Positions 46,951 through 54,583 are shown, counted from the first letter of the stretch. The stretch: DNA of 64,000 nt from CAXBYZ01 sp963980215 (GCA_963980215.1 CAXBYZ010000001.1:1-64000); one strand, 5' to 3'. Translations and numbers: made by a program. Notes: generated by a model from the letters alone, not told the origin.

Positions 46951-47245
46951 AGATAAAGCTTTAAAGTGGGTGGGTAAAATTCCCAAAGGGAAAGTGGCAA
47001 CTTATGGGCAAATTGCTAAGTTGGCGGGAATGAAAGGGGCCAGGCCGGTGGGAAATTGGCTTCATACTCACGGACAACCAATCACCATAGTTCCCTGCCA
47101 CCGGGTGGTAAATAGTAAGGGTGGGTTGGCGAAAAATTTTGGAGCCAAAGGGAAGATTCAAACCCAAAAAAAGCGATTGGAGTCCGAGGGGGTGAAGGTT
47201 AAAAACTATAATGTTGATTTGGATAAATTTTTATGGAAGGGGTAG
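46937..47245 (+). CDS. MGMT/ATL-type DNA alkyltransferase domain protein
   Basis: 102 residues from ATG 46937; the longer frame beginning at 46751 would run inside rhuM. GKVATYGQIAKLAGMKGARPVGNWLHTH is the helix-turn-helix/Arg-finger part and VPCHRVVNSKGGLAKNFGAKGKIQTQKKRLESEGV the active-site part. The methyl-acceptor Cys is present (PCHRV), so it may be an active O6-alkylguanine transferase and not only an alkyltransferase-like protein. The usual N-terminal domain is missing. Confidence 0.88.
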   Translation: MTNCKDKALKWVGKIPKGKVATYGQIAKLAGMKGARPVGNWLHTHGQPITIVPCHRVVNSKGGLAKNFGAKGKIQTQKKRLESEGVKVKNYNVDLDKFLWKG

Positions 47246-47268
47246 CCCTACAAGGATAAACCCTGTAG
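47246..47268. repeat. Palindrome of the CCTnCAAGG family
   Basis: CTACAAGG-ATAAA-CCCTGTAG, directly after the MGMT-like stop; may terminate that transcript. Confidence 0.5.
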
Positions 47269-47280
47269 ATGAAAATACAA

Positions 47281-47301
47281 ATCACACTCCCGGAGTGTGA
47301 T
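47281..47301. repeat. REP-like palindrome variant between convergent genes
   Basis: TCACACTCCCGGAGTGTGA plus end pairs, 10-bp arms. Lies 4 nt past the stop of the radical-SAM gene. Confidence 0.8.
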
Positions 47302-47305
47302 TTGG

Positions 47306-48154
47306 CTAACTGTTTTTGCCGTGTTCGAGGACTTCCCCGCGACGGACAGTAAAGTTATAGTTTTTTAATAACTTTTGAATTGTCTGGCTAAGGTCTGCTT
47401 TGTATTGGTCATTTTTGGCTTGATAGAATTTCTTGATAACTTGATCTTTTTGGCCGGAAAGTTTTTTTAATAATCTATCTTTGATGTAGGAGGAAAGATT
47501 TAAGTGCTCTAAATAAATTTCGGTGGTGCCGGTGTTTTTGATGGCATCAAAGATACCGGTTAAGTTTCTGGGATTAGCAGAAAAATGAGGCAGTAAAGGA
47601 CCAATAAAGGCGTAGGTTTTAATGCCCTCTTGATTTAGTTTTTTTAGAGCTTTTAATCTTAATGATACCGGCGGGGCGGATTTTTCTAAAAATTGACTAA
47701 CCTTATCTTTGGTGGTGGTAATGGTTAAACCAACTTCAATTTTTTGGAGTTGGTTGAAAAGATCAATGTCTCGGGTGACTAAACTGGACTTGGTTAAGAT
47801 ACTGATTTGGCCTGGCCAATTATGCTTTATTAATAACTTTAAAACTCCTCTAGAAAGCTGGTATTTGGTCTCGATACCTTGGTAGGGGTCAGTAACCGAA
47901 CTTAAAAAAATGGTTTTGGTTTTATCTTTGATTTTAGCTAATTGCTGGTCTAAAACTTCAAGGAGATTAACTTTAACAAAGACGTAGTTACCTCAATCGT
48001 TGATACTTTTGCCAACAAAGCGACCCATAAAACTGGCATAACAATAACTACAACCAAAGGCACAACCGGTATAGGGATTGATGACGTAGTCGGCGTCTGG
48101 TAATTTGGAAGCGACTAAAGCAGTTTTGACTTTTATTTCTTTGACGATGTTCAT
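47306..48154 (-). pseudogene. SPL-like radical-SAM protein gene interrupted by TGA
   Basis: One reading frame runs from ATG 48154 to TAG 47306 (282 codons) except for a TGA at 47995-47993. The translation has the radical-SAM motif GCAFGCSYCYASFMGRF, SSVTDPYQGIE and ILTKSSLVTRD, as in the Rv2578c/spore-photolyase-like group. At the TGA the family expects Trp (SIND-W-GNYVFVK), so one TGG-to-TGA change explains it. TGA is a stop elsewhere in the window. Either a young pseudogene or a read error; translation after the stop remains clean. TATAAT (48169-48164) ends 9 nt before the ATG. Confidence 0.85.
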
Positions 48155-48181
48155 TTTGGGTAAATTATAGCAAAGAAAGTG

Positions 48182-48204
48182 CCTACAGGGTCGGACCCTG
48201 AAGG
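48182..48204. repeat. Palindrome of the CCTnCAAGG family
   Basis: CCTACAGGGT-CGG-ACCCTGAAGG, one A-A mismatch in the arms; lies between divergent genes. Confidence 0.55.
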
Positions 48205-48254
48205 TTGGCTTGACGGTGGAGAGAATTTGGGAGAAGATTTGAATAGTAGGTTTT

Positions 48255-48932
48255 ATGAAGAAACTAAAGAAAAAGTTGTTGATATCAAAGTGGTTGGGAT
48301 TAGGATTGCTGATCCCCTCTTTATTGCTGAATGCCTACTTTGTTAGTCGGCCAAAAAGTGATTATGGAATTGAAGTGATGGAGGTGTTGGATGGAGATAC
48401 TTTGCTATTGGAAGGGAAAACTCGATTGAGGTTACGGCAAGTGGATATGCCGGAACTTGATAATTGTTATGGACAGGAAGCTAAACAATTATTGGAAGAG
48501 ATGGTAAAGGGAAAGAAAATTACTATTCAAGATAAAATCTTGGATCAGCGAGGTCGAGCCATGGCTTTGGTCTATTTGGGAGATAGATTAGTCAACTTGG
48601 AGTTATTAAAGAATGGTATGGGACGGTATCATTCGGACAAAACTCGAGCGACTGAGGAGTTGAAAGCGGCCGGAGCCAAAGCGAAGGCAGAAAATTTGGG
48701 AGTGTACTCGCCGGAGTGTTACCAACAAGAAAAAAATTTGGAAAAACCGGAGTGTATTATTAAGGGAAATATCGATTTAAATAATCAAAGTATTAAGAGA
48801 TATTACTACCCGGGTTGTGCCCAGTATAAATTCGTGATTGTGGAGAAAGATAAAGGTGAAGATTGGTTTTGTAGTGAAGCGGAGGCTGAGGTGGCAGGGT
48901 ATGTGAAGGCTAAATCCTGCCCGGAGGGATGA
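48255..48932 (+). CDS. Anchored staphylococcal-nuclease-like protein with Cys-rich tail
   Basis: 225 residues. N-terminal membrane segment (about 10-30). SNase core about 37-160: VMEVLDGDTLLLEGKTRLRLRQVDMPELD, then DQRGRAMALVYLGDRLVNLELLKNGMG; the D-G-D-T, R and E residues of the active site appear present. The last 55 residues (CIIKGNIDL...YYYPGCAQY...WFCSEAEAEVAGYVKAKSCP) match a small Cys domain often found after SNase in such proteins. Likely an exported nuclease for DNA scavenging or defence. Confidence 0.88.
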   Translation: MKKLKKKLLISKWLGLGLLIPSLLLNAYFVSRPKSDYGIEVMEVLDGDTLLLEGKTRLRLRQVDMPELDNCYGQEAKQLLEEMVKGKKITIQDKILDQRGRAMALVYLGDRLVNLELLKNGMGRYHSDKTRATEELKAAGAKAKAENLGVYSPECYQQEKNLEKPECIIKGNIDLNNQSIKRYYYPGCAQYKFVIVEKDKGEDWFCSEAEAEVAGYVKAKSCPEG

Positions 48933-48950
48933 AGTTTTAAGAGAAGGTTG

Positions 48951-48973
48951 CCTACAAGGTTGGACCCTGAAGG
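48951..48973. repeat. Palindrome of the CCTnCAAGG family
   Basis: CCTACAAGGT-TGG-ACCCTGAAGG, close copy of 48182-48204 in the same orientation; the two frame the SNase gene. Confidence 0.6.
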
Positions 48974-49000
48974 AAAAAGATCATGGTAAAATAGATGAAT

Positions 49001-49639
49001 ATGAAAAAGCGAATGTTTTTTGCGTCAAGCATAGATAGAGTGGCAAGTCATATAGTTGGGAAAATTGAAGGAGGAGTGGATGGACTAAAGTCGGTGTTTA
49101 TTAATACAGCTGCGGAAGCGGAGGAAGGTGATAAAAGTTGGATGGAAATTGATAGAACTGGATTAAATGAAGCTGGAATTAAAACTTTTGATTATACTAT
49201 TACCGGTAAAACTAAAAGTGATTTGGAACGAGATTTAGGTGATTGTGAGTGGATCCATGTAAATGGCGGAAATGCTTTTTATTTACTACTCCAAATGCGA
49301 AAGTCGGGGTTTGACCAATTTATTAAGAGGCAGATTAATAAAGGGGTTATTTATTCCGGTTCAAGTGCTGGCTCGATAGTGGCGGCACCGGATATTGAAA
49401 TTACTAAATGTATTGAGAGTAAAGACTTTGAAAAAGAGCTTGGAAGTTTTGAAGGATTAGGATTAGTAGATTTTATTACTCTACCTCATTGGGGTGGTGA
49501 TGATTTTAGAGAATTATATTTAAATCAAAAAATTAAGTCTGCTTATAGAAAAGGGAATAAAATCATTTTGTTGAATGATGATCAGTATGTGGAAGTGGTG
49601 GATGGAAATTATAAAATTGTGGATGTAACGAAAGATTAA
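49001..49639 (+). CDS. Peptidase S51 (dipeptidase E-like)
   Basis: 212 residues from ATG 49001. IHVNGGNAFYLLLQM and IYSGSSAGSIVAAP (nucleophile Ser) and LPHWGGDDF (His) are the S51 blocks; these enzymes cleave Asp-X dipeptides or cyanophycin-type products. TAAAAT (48987-48992) ends 8 nt before 49001, which favours this start over the in-frame ATG at 48995. Single gene unit, flanked by palindromes. Confidence 0.87.
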   Translation: MKKRMFFASSIDRVASHIVGKIEGGVDGLKSVFINTAAEAEEGDKSWMEIDRTGLNEAGIKTFDYTITGKTKSDLERDLGDCEWIHVNGGNAFYLLLQMRKSGFDQFIKRQINKGVIYSGSSAGSIVAAPDIEITKCIESKDFEKELGSFEGLGLVDFITLPHWGGDDFRELYLNQKIKSAYRKGNKIILLNDDQYVEVVDGNYKIVDVTKD

Positions 49640-49642
49640 AAG

Positions 49643-49667
49643 ACCTTCAAGGACTGTCCTTGAAGGT
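49643..49667. repeat. Perfect palindrome of the CCTnCAAGG family
   Basis: Arms ACCTTCAAGGAC and GTCCTTGAAGGT around one T, 12 perfect pairs, 3 nt after the peptidase stop region. A half copy (CAGGGACTGTCCTTGAAGG) follows at 49724-49742. Confidence 0.75.
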
Positions 49668-49761
49668 GCGGGAAAATAGTTTTCTCAAGAGAATTTTATT
49701 TGTGAATAAATTATAGGGTTATACAGGGACTGTCCTTGAAGGTGGAGGGCTAGAGTTTTGA

Positions 49762-50160
49762 TTAACGTTTGGGGGATTGGCGCTTACGCCTGGCGGAGCC
49801 ACCCATGCCGGCTTTGCGTCGTTCTCTTTTTCGTGGGTCTCTAGTAACTAGACCTTTTTTCTTTAGAATTGGTTTGAATTTCTCTTCATTGACTTTGATT
49901 AAGGTTCGTGCAATTCCGTGAATAGTGGCATCTAGTTGACTGGATTTGCCTGAACCTAAAACTTTGACGGTAACGTAGTATTTTTCTAGAACGTTGCAGA
50001 TTTTGAATGGCTCTAGGAATAAACCTTGGTTGACTGAACCAGGAAAGTACTTACTAACTGGCAGATCATTGACTTCGTGGTCACCTTTTCCAGTGAATAG
50101 TCTAACTCGAGCGATGGCTCTTTTTCTTCTTCCGGTTGCGTAAACGTATTTTTTTGACAT
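49762..50160 (-). CDS. rpsI: Ribosomal protein S9
   Basis: 132 residues. KYVYATGRRKRAIARVRLFTGKG at the start and the basic C-terminal RKAGMGGSARRKRQSPKR, whose last Arg/Lys residues reach the P-site tRNA. Last gene of the ribosomal block, 2 nt after rplM. No terminator with a clear T tract seen before the palindromes at 49643-49743. Confidence 0.97.
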   Translation of the reverse strand: MSKKYVYATGRRKRAIARVRLFTGKGDHEVNDLPVSKYFPGSVNQGLFLEPFKICNVLEKYYVTVKVLGSGKSSQLDATIHGIARTLIKVNEEKFKPILKKKGLVTRDPRKRERRKAGMGGSARRKRQSPKR

Positions 50161-50162
50161 AT

Positions 50163-50648
50163 TTATTTATCCTTTTTTAATTTCTTAACAGACACTCCTG
50201 GAGTGGGAACTTCTTTCACTCCGGGAGTGAGAGATTTCTTTAATTTATCAGCATAAATGTGGGTTTCTGTTTTAAATATTTTTAATCTCTTTAACCTTGG
50301 ACTTCTTAGCTTGTTTTTTGGCAACATGCTGGAAACTGCTCTAGTAATAATTTTTCTTGAATCTTTTTCTAACTGACGGTCAAAGGTGATTTGTTTTAAG
50401 CCATTTGGAAAGTTGGTGTGGCGGTAGTAAATTTTATTTTGTTCTTTTCTACCAGTTACTTTGACGTCGTTGCTGTTTATGACTACTACATAGTCTCCAC
50501 AATCTAGGTGGGAAGTGAAGTAGGGTTTGGTCTTGCCGATTAATTTTTGGGCAATTTGAGTAGCGACTCGACCCAAAACTTGGTCTTTGACATCTACTAG
50601 ATGCCAATCTCTTTTTATATCTGATTGTTTGGTTGCGTATGTGTCCAT
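50163..50648 (-). CDS. rplM: Ribosomal protein L13 with REP-coded tail
   Basis: 161 residues against the usual 142-150. Body normal: DWHLVDVKDQVLGRVATQIAQKLIGK, VVINSNDVKVTGRKEQNKIYYRHT, ISSMLPKNKL-type AVSSMLPKNKLRSPRLKRL. After residue about 140 a tail KSLTPGVKEVPTPGVSVKKLKKDK is added, coded largely by two palindromes at 50193-50230 that nearly repeat those in rplQ. Confidence 0.96.
   Translation of the reverse strand: MDTYATKQSDIKRDWHLVDVKDQVLGRVATQIAQKLIGKTKPYFTSHLDCGDYVVVINSNDVKVTGRKEQNKIYYRHTNFPNGLKQITFDRQLEKDSRKIITRAVSSMLPKNKLRSPRLKRLKIFKTETHIYADKLKKSLTPGVKEVPTPGVSVKKLKKDK
50193..50230. repeat. Double REP-like palindrome inside rplM 3' end
   Basis: CACTCCTGGAGTG and TCACTCCGGGAGTGA separated by about 10 nt (GGAACTTCTT). 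In frame, encodes SLTPGVKEVPTPGV on the minus strand. Differs from 50667-50704 by one base over about 37. Confidence 0.88.
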
Positions 50649-50650
50649 AA

Positions 50651-51070
50651 TTATTTCTCCACTTTCACTCCCGGAGTGGGAACTTCTTTCACTCCGGGAG
50701 TGAGTGAAGATTCTATTTTATCGACGAATTCGATTTTGGCCATCATGGTGTTGTCTCCCCTTCTTTGACCTAGTCTAACTATTCTAGTAAAACCAGAGTT
50801 TCTTTTTTTAGCTCTAGGAGCGATAACGTCAAAAAGATGATTGGCAGCTTTCTTGTGTGAGAGAAAAGCCATAACTTGGCGACGACAAGACAGAGAACCC
50901 TGCCTAGCTTTAGTCATTAATTTGTCAATTAATGGCTTTATTGCTTTGGCTTTGGCCTCGGTAGTCTTGATCTGCTCTTTGAAGATCAAGTTAGTGAGCA
51001 AGCTTTTAAATAAAGCTTTTCTCTGTTTGATGTTTCTACCAAGTTTCTTGGATTTGACTCTGTGTCTCAC
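50651..51070 (-). CDS. rplQ: Ribosomal protein L17 with REP-coded tail
   Basis: 139 residues against about 115-127 normally. RHRVKSKKLGRNIKQRKALFKSLLTNLIFKEQIKTTEAKAKAIKPLIDKLMTKAR is the standard N-terminal half; TRIVRLGQRRGDNTMMAKIEFVD the usual end. It then continues SSLTPGVKEVPTPGVKVEK, the same tail as L13. Two nt after rpoA. Confidence 0.96.
   Translation of the reverse strand: MRHRVKSKKLGRNIKQRKALFKSLLTNLIFKEQIKTTEAKAKAIKPLIDKLMTKARQGSLSCRRQVMAFLSHKKAANHLFDVIAPRAKKRNSGFTRIVRLGQRRGDNTMMAKIEFVDKIESSLTPGVKEVPTPGVKVEK
50667..50704. repeat. Double REP-like palindrome inside rplQ 3' end
   Basis: TCACTCCCGGAGTG, GGAACTTCTT, TCACTCCGGGAGTGA. Codes for the L17 tail. Near-identical to the rplM copy 470 bp away. 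Confidence 0.88.
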
Positions 51071-51072
51071 AA

Positions 51073-51990
51073 TTACTCCTTGACGATAACGTCTTTTTCT
51101 TTGAGTTTATCGATAATAATATCTATGGATTTGCCACCGAGATTTTTAACTTTAGTAATATCTGATCGAGTAGCCTTAGATAACTCCTTGACTGTAGAGT
51201 AACCACCATTGCGTAGAGCGTTGGCGATACGAGTGGGAAGATCTAACTCTTCGACTGATAGTTTTAAGGATTCGTTTTCATCGACTGCTTCTGTCTCTTC
51301 TTCTACTTGGACTTCAAATGTTGGGTCGACAATTTGAGTGAAGGAAGAGATTAAGATAGAGGCGGCTTGCTCTAAAGCTTTTGATGGCTTGATGGTACCG
51401 TCGGTGTAGATTTCCATGACTAGTTTGTCTAGGTCAATCTTTCTACCAACGCGGGCAACCTCGACATTGTAGTTGACTCTAACAACTGGAGAGAATGATG
51501 CGTCTAGAACCATCTGGCCAAGTTTCTGGGCTTGACGATTTCTGGCTGGCAAGTAACCGTGGCCAGTTTCGACTTCCATTTTTACATCTAGTTTTGAGTT
51601 TTTGTCTGAAAGAGTGGCTAAAACTAAATCCTTGTTGGCAATCTTGACGTTGGCTGGAGTTTTGATGTCTCCGGCTTTGACTTCTCCTGGACCAACTGCG
51701 TTTAGACTTAACTCTAGAGGTTTTTCACCGGTGTAGCTTAGTCTAACTTGCTTTAGGTTTAAGAGTAGTTCAACAATATCTTCTTTGACTCCTGAAAGAG
51801 AAGTGAATTGGTGGGTAACTCCGTCTATAGATGCGTTGGTGATAGCGGCTCCAGTTAGACTTGAAAGAAGAACTCTTCTTAAAGCGTTACCGATAGTTTG
51901 ACCATAACCCTTTTCTAGTGGAGTTAGTTCGAATTTACCGAAGTCTTCTGTCTCGGCAATGGCAGTTGTTTTAAAGTTTGGTTTGATCAT
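51073..51990 (-). CDS. rpoA: RNA polymerase alpha subunit
   Basis: 305 residues. N-terminal assembly domain (FELTPLEKGYGQTIGNALRRVLLSSLTGAAI, with the beta/beta-prime contacts) and the C-terminal domain with two HhH motifs (LDLPTRIANALRNGGYSTVKELSKATRSDITKVKNLGGKSIDIIIDKL) that meets UP elements and activators. Acidic linker near 235-250 (EEETEAVDENE). SD-like AAGGAGAT before the ATG. Between rpsD and rplQ as normal. Confidence 0.98.
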   Translation of the reverse strand: MIKPNFKTTAIAETEDFGKFELTPLEKGYGQTIGNALRRVLLSSLTGAAITNASIDGVTHQFTSLSGVKEDIVELLLNLKQVRLSYTGEKPLELSLNAVGPGEVKAGDIKTPANVKIANKDLVLATLSDKNSKLDVKMEVETGHGYLPARNRQAQKLGQMVLDASFSPVVRVNYNVEVARVGRKIDLDKLVMEIYTDGTIKPSKALEQAASILISSFTQIVDPTFEVQVEEETEAVDENESLKLSVEELDLPTRIANALRNGGYSTVKELSKATRSDITKVKNLGGKSIDIIIDKLKEKDVIVKE

Positions 51991-52004
51991 AAAAATAATC
52001 TCCT

Positions 52005-52619
52005 TTATCTTGAGTAGAACTCAACGATGAGCTGCTCTTGAATATTAATATCTATTTCTTCACGTTCTGGCAGTCTTTCTAGTTTAGCAGCAACCGCTTT
52101 TCTTTTGAGCCACTTGGGAATGACCATGTCTTTTTTTGCTTTTGCTAAAAGAGCGGCTACATCTGGAATCTTTTGACCTTTGGCGTCTAGGCTGATGACT
52201 TGGCCGATCTTGACTAGGTACGATGGAATGCTTAGTTTTTTGCCGTCTACCATGACATGGCCATGGGAAACTAGCTGACGAGCGGCTGGCCTAGTGGCGG
52301 CAAATCCGGCTCGATAGACTAAGTTATCTAGACGAGACTCTAGGATCTGGAGAAGCTTTTCTCCGGTAGCACTTTGAGTCTTTCTAGCTACTTTGTAGTA
52401 TCTTCTGAATTGTCTCTCTAGAACCCCGTAGGCAGTTTTTAGTTTCTGTTTTTCTTTTAGCTGTGAGCCGTAATCTGATAGCCTTCTTTTGAGTTTTTTA
52501 CCGTGAAATCCTGGTGGATGAGGTTTTTTGGCTAGAAGTTTGTCAAACTTGGGAGAACCAAAGATGTTCTCTCCAAATTTTCTAACTAGCTTACCTCTTT
52601 TGGTTGAAACTTTTGCCAT
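52005..52619 (-). CDS. rpsD: Ribosomal protein S4
   Basis: 204 residues. The S4 RNA-binding domain is clear (LESRLDNLVYRAGFAATRPAARQLVSHGHVMVDGKKLSIPSYLVKIGQVISL). No zinc-cluster cysteines at the N-terminus (C-minus form). SD GAGGA 5-6 nt before the ATG; 2 nt after rpsK. Confidence 0.98.
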   Translation of the reverse strand: MAKVSTKRGKLVRKFGENIFGSPKFDKLLAKKPHPPGFHGKKLKRRLSDYGSQLKEKQKLKTAYGVLERQFRRYYKVARKTQSATGEKLLQILESRLDNLVYRAGFAATRPAARQLVSHGHVMVDGKKLSIPSYLVKIGQVISLDAKGQKIPDVAALLAKAKKDMVIPKWLKRKAVAAKLERLPEREEIDINIQEQLIVEFYSR

Positions 52620-52621
52620 AT

Positions 52622-53002
52622 TTATCCTCTACGCCTCTTTTTGGGACGACAACCATTGTGGGGAATGGGTGTAATATCTGATATTTGAGTAACTTTTACT
52701 CCACTAGATCTGATGACACCAAGAACTGCGTCTCTGCCTGAACCTGGGCCCTTGATAAAGACTTGAACGGTGGTGAGACCACGATCTTTGGCTTTGGCAA
52801 GAACGGCCTCAATAGCTGTAGAGGCGGCAAATGGAGTGGATTTTCTTGAACCCTTGAAACCTGAAGCTCCAGTGGAACCCCAAGTGATAACATTACCTTT
52901 TATGTCCGTGATGGAAATTAGGGTGTTGTTGAAGGTAGCGGTAATAAAAATTTTACCGGTGGTGATTTTGGTAGTGGATGTGGTTGGTTTATCGTTTTTC
53001 AT
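52622..53002 (-). CDS. rpsK: Ribosomal protein S11
   Basis: 126 residues. GKIFITATFNNTLISITDIKGNVITWGSTGASGFKGSRKSTPFAA and the C-terminal VTQISDITPIPHNGCRPKKRRRG are characteristic. Overlaps rpsM by 4 nt. Confidence 0.98.
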   Translation of the reverse strand: MKNDKPTTSTTKITTGKIFITATFNNTLISITDIKGNVITWGSTGASGFKGSRKSTPFAASTAIEAVLAKAKDRGLTTVQVFIKGPGSGRDAVLGVIRSSGVKVTQISDITPIPHNGCRPKKRRRG

Positions 53003-53397
53003 TTTTTAGCTGCCTCCATTTTTGCGGCATCTTCTTTCTTTAGAGCTCCGACGGTCATTCTGCGACCACGCCTGGTTCTGGCGTTGTGTCTTGTTCTTTG
53101 GCCTCGTGATGGTAACTTAGCAGCATGACGCATGCCTCTGTAGGTGCCGATTTGCCTAAGTCTTTTGATGTTTTCGGTGATTATTTTTCGGAGTGAACCT
53201 TCGGTGGGAAGAGTTTCTAAGGACTTTTGAATTCTAACAACTTCTTCTGAGGTGAGATCTTTGGCTCTCTTATCTGGGTCGACATTGGCAAGCTTTAAAA
53301 CTTTTTTGACATTTTCTCGGCCAATACCGTAGAGATAGGTTAAGGCGATGCCTGTTTTTTTGTTTTGAGGTAGGTCGATTCCTGATATTCTTGGCAT
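52999..53397 (-). CDS. rpsM: Ribosomal protein S13
   Basis: 132 residues. PRISGIDLPQNKKTGIALTYLYGIGRENVKKVLKLANVDP and GTYRGMRHAAKLPSRGQRTRHNARTRRG are typical. A short Ala/Lys/Glu tail is added. Follows rpmJ after 3 nt. Confidence 0.98.
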   Translation of the reverse strand: MPRISGIDLPQNKKTGIALTYLYGIGRENVKKVLKLANVDPDKRAKDLTSEEVVRIQKSLETLPTEGSLRKIITENIKRLRQIGTYRGMRHAAKLPSRGQRTRHNARTRRGRRMTVGALKKEDAAKMEAAKK

Positions 53398-53400
53398 AAA

Positions 53401-53514
53401 TTATCCTTGACGCTGTTTATGGCGAGGATTCTCACAAATAACGTAGACAACCCCCTTGCGACGGACTGTCTTGCATTTTATACATCTTTTTTTGACTGAT
53501 GCTTGTACTTTCAT
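53401..53514 (-). CDS. rpmJ: Ribosomal protein L36
   Basis: 37 residues, too short for many gene callers: MKVQASVKKRCIKCKTVRRK at the start and CENPRHKQRQG at the end. The zinc ligands Cys11, Cys14, Cys27 and His32 of the C-type L36 are all present. Between infA and rpsM, the normal place. Confidence 0.95.
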   Translation of the reverse strand: MKVQASVKKRCIKCKTVRRKGVVYVICENPRHKQRQG

Positions 53515-53567
53515 AAAAAAATCTCAAAACCATTTTATTTAAAATAGCAGGTTTTGAGGTTATTTAG

Positions 53568-53789
53568 TTATTTTAATCTGTAAACGATGCGACCCTTGTC
53601 TTCATCGTAAGGGGATTGCTCCACTTTGACTTTATCTCCAGGAAGGACACGAATTCTGTACATTCGCATTTTTCCACCGAGATGACAAAAAATTGTTTTG
53701 TCTGAGTTGTCAACTTTTACTTTGAAGGTGGCATTGGGAAGATTCTCAATGACTACTCCTTCTACTTCTATAATGTCTTTCTGACTCAT
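53568..53789 (-). CDS. infA: Translation initiation factor IF-1
   Basis: 73 residues, an OB fold: IIEVEGVVIENLPNATFKVKVDNSDKTIFCHLGGKMRMYRIRVLPGDKVKVEQSPYDEDKGRIVYRLK. Binds the 30S A site. AAGGAC about 6 nt before the ATG, with a TATAAT slightly further up that could give it an extra promoter. Confidence 0.97.
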   Translation of the reverse strand: MSQKDIIEVEGVVIENLPNATFKVKVDNSDKTIFCHLGGKMRMYRIRVLPGDKVKVEQSPYDEDKGRIVYRLK

Positions 53790-53835
53790 TATTGTCCTTA
53801 TTATATCAGATAATTAATAATTTTTCTATAATTTA

Positions 53836-54573
53836 CTAGGTTAGAATAACTGGGCCGTTTTTGGTGACGGCGACAGTGTGTTCAAACATGCCAGCTAGCT
53901 TACCGTCTTTGGTGGCAATTGTCCAACCGTCTTTTTTATCGGTGATGGTGTCGCTTGAACCTTGCATGTAGATAATTTCGATAGCTATGGTTAGCCCTTC
54001 TTCAATTACTGGAGTAGATTTGACGTCTTCCTCAAGGTAACAAGGAATCATGGGCTGGTGATGAAGAGTGGTGCTGATGCCATGGCCAGTTAAATTCCTA
54101 GCAACATTGTAGCCTTCTTTTTCAACAGTTTCTTGCATGGCTCTTGAGATGTGGCCAATGTGTTTGCCAACTTTGGCTTGCTTGATAGCTAGATTTAAGG
54201 CTTTTTCTCCGGTTTCGAGAAATTTTTTCTTTTCTTGGTAGTCATCTGGTTTACCGATAATGAAAGTAAATGAGGTGTCTGTGTGATAACCTTTAAAATA
54301 AATACCGACGTCTATAGAGACGACGTCCCCGTCTTTAATAACTTTGTCATCTGGAATGCCGTGAACTAACCCAGAGTTTAAGTTTATACAAGTGGCCCAA
54401 GAGTAACCGGGAACCATGGCAAAGCTGGCTTGACCGCCGGCCTCTTTGATTAACTTTTGAGCTTCGGCTTCGATTTGGCTTAATTTCATCCCCACTTTAG
54501 TTGTTTGAATTAGGGTTTTTTTTATCTCTTTTAACTTAGCTCCACCGATGGCCATTATTTTGACTTTATCCAT
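53836..54573 (-). CDS. map: Methionine aminopeptidase type I
   Basis: 245 residues from ATG 54573, where AGAGG lies 5 nt upstream; a GTG at 54588 would overlap cmk. Metal ligands: Asp in VVSIDVGIYFKGYHTDTSFTF (two Asp), His in NLTGHGISTTLHHQP, Glu in TIAIEIIYM and the final Glu in MFEHTVAVTKNGPVILT. Removes N-terminal Met. The SD comes from the flank of the REP-like palindrome that ends cmk. Confidence 0.96.
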   Translation of the reverse strand: MDKVKIMAIGGAKLKEIKKTLIQTTKVGMKLSQIEAEAQKLIKEAGGQASFAMVPGYSWATCINLNSGLVHGIPDDKVIKDGDVVSIDVGIYFKGYHTDTSFTFIIGKPDDYQEKKKFLETGEKALNLAIKQAKVGKHIGHISRAMQETVEKEGYNVARNLTGHGISTTLHHQPMIPCYLEEDVKSTPVIEEGLTIAIEIIYMQGSSDTITDKKDGWTIATKDGKLAGMFEHTVAVTKNGPVILT

Positions 54574-54583
54574 AGTTACCTCT

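Noticed and set aside
46751..47245. 164-residue MGMT-like ORF
   Set aside because: Its first 62 residues are an out-of-frame reading of rhuM; the family domain starts at ATG 46937.
47993..47995. Alternative genetic code (UGA as amino acid)
   Set aside because: Many genes here end in TGA at conserved lengths and the only in-frame TGA falls at an expected Trp in a dispensable gene.
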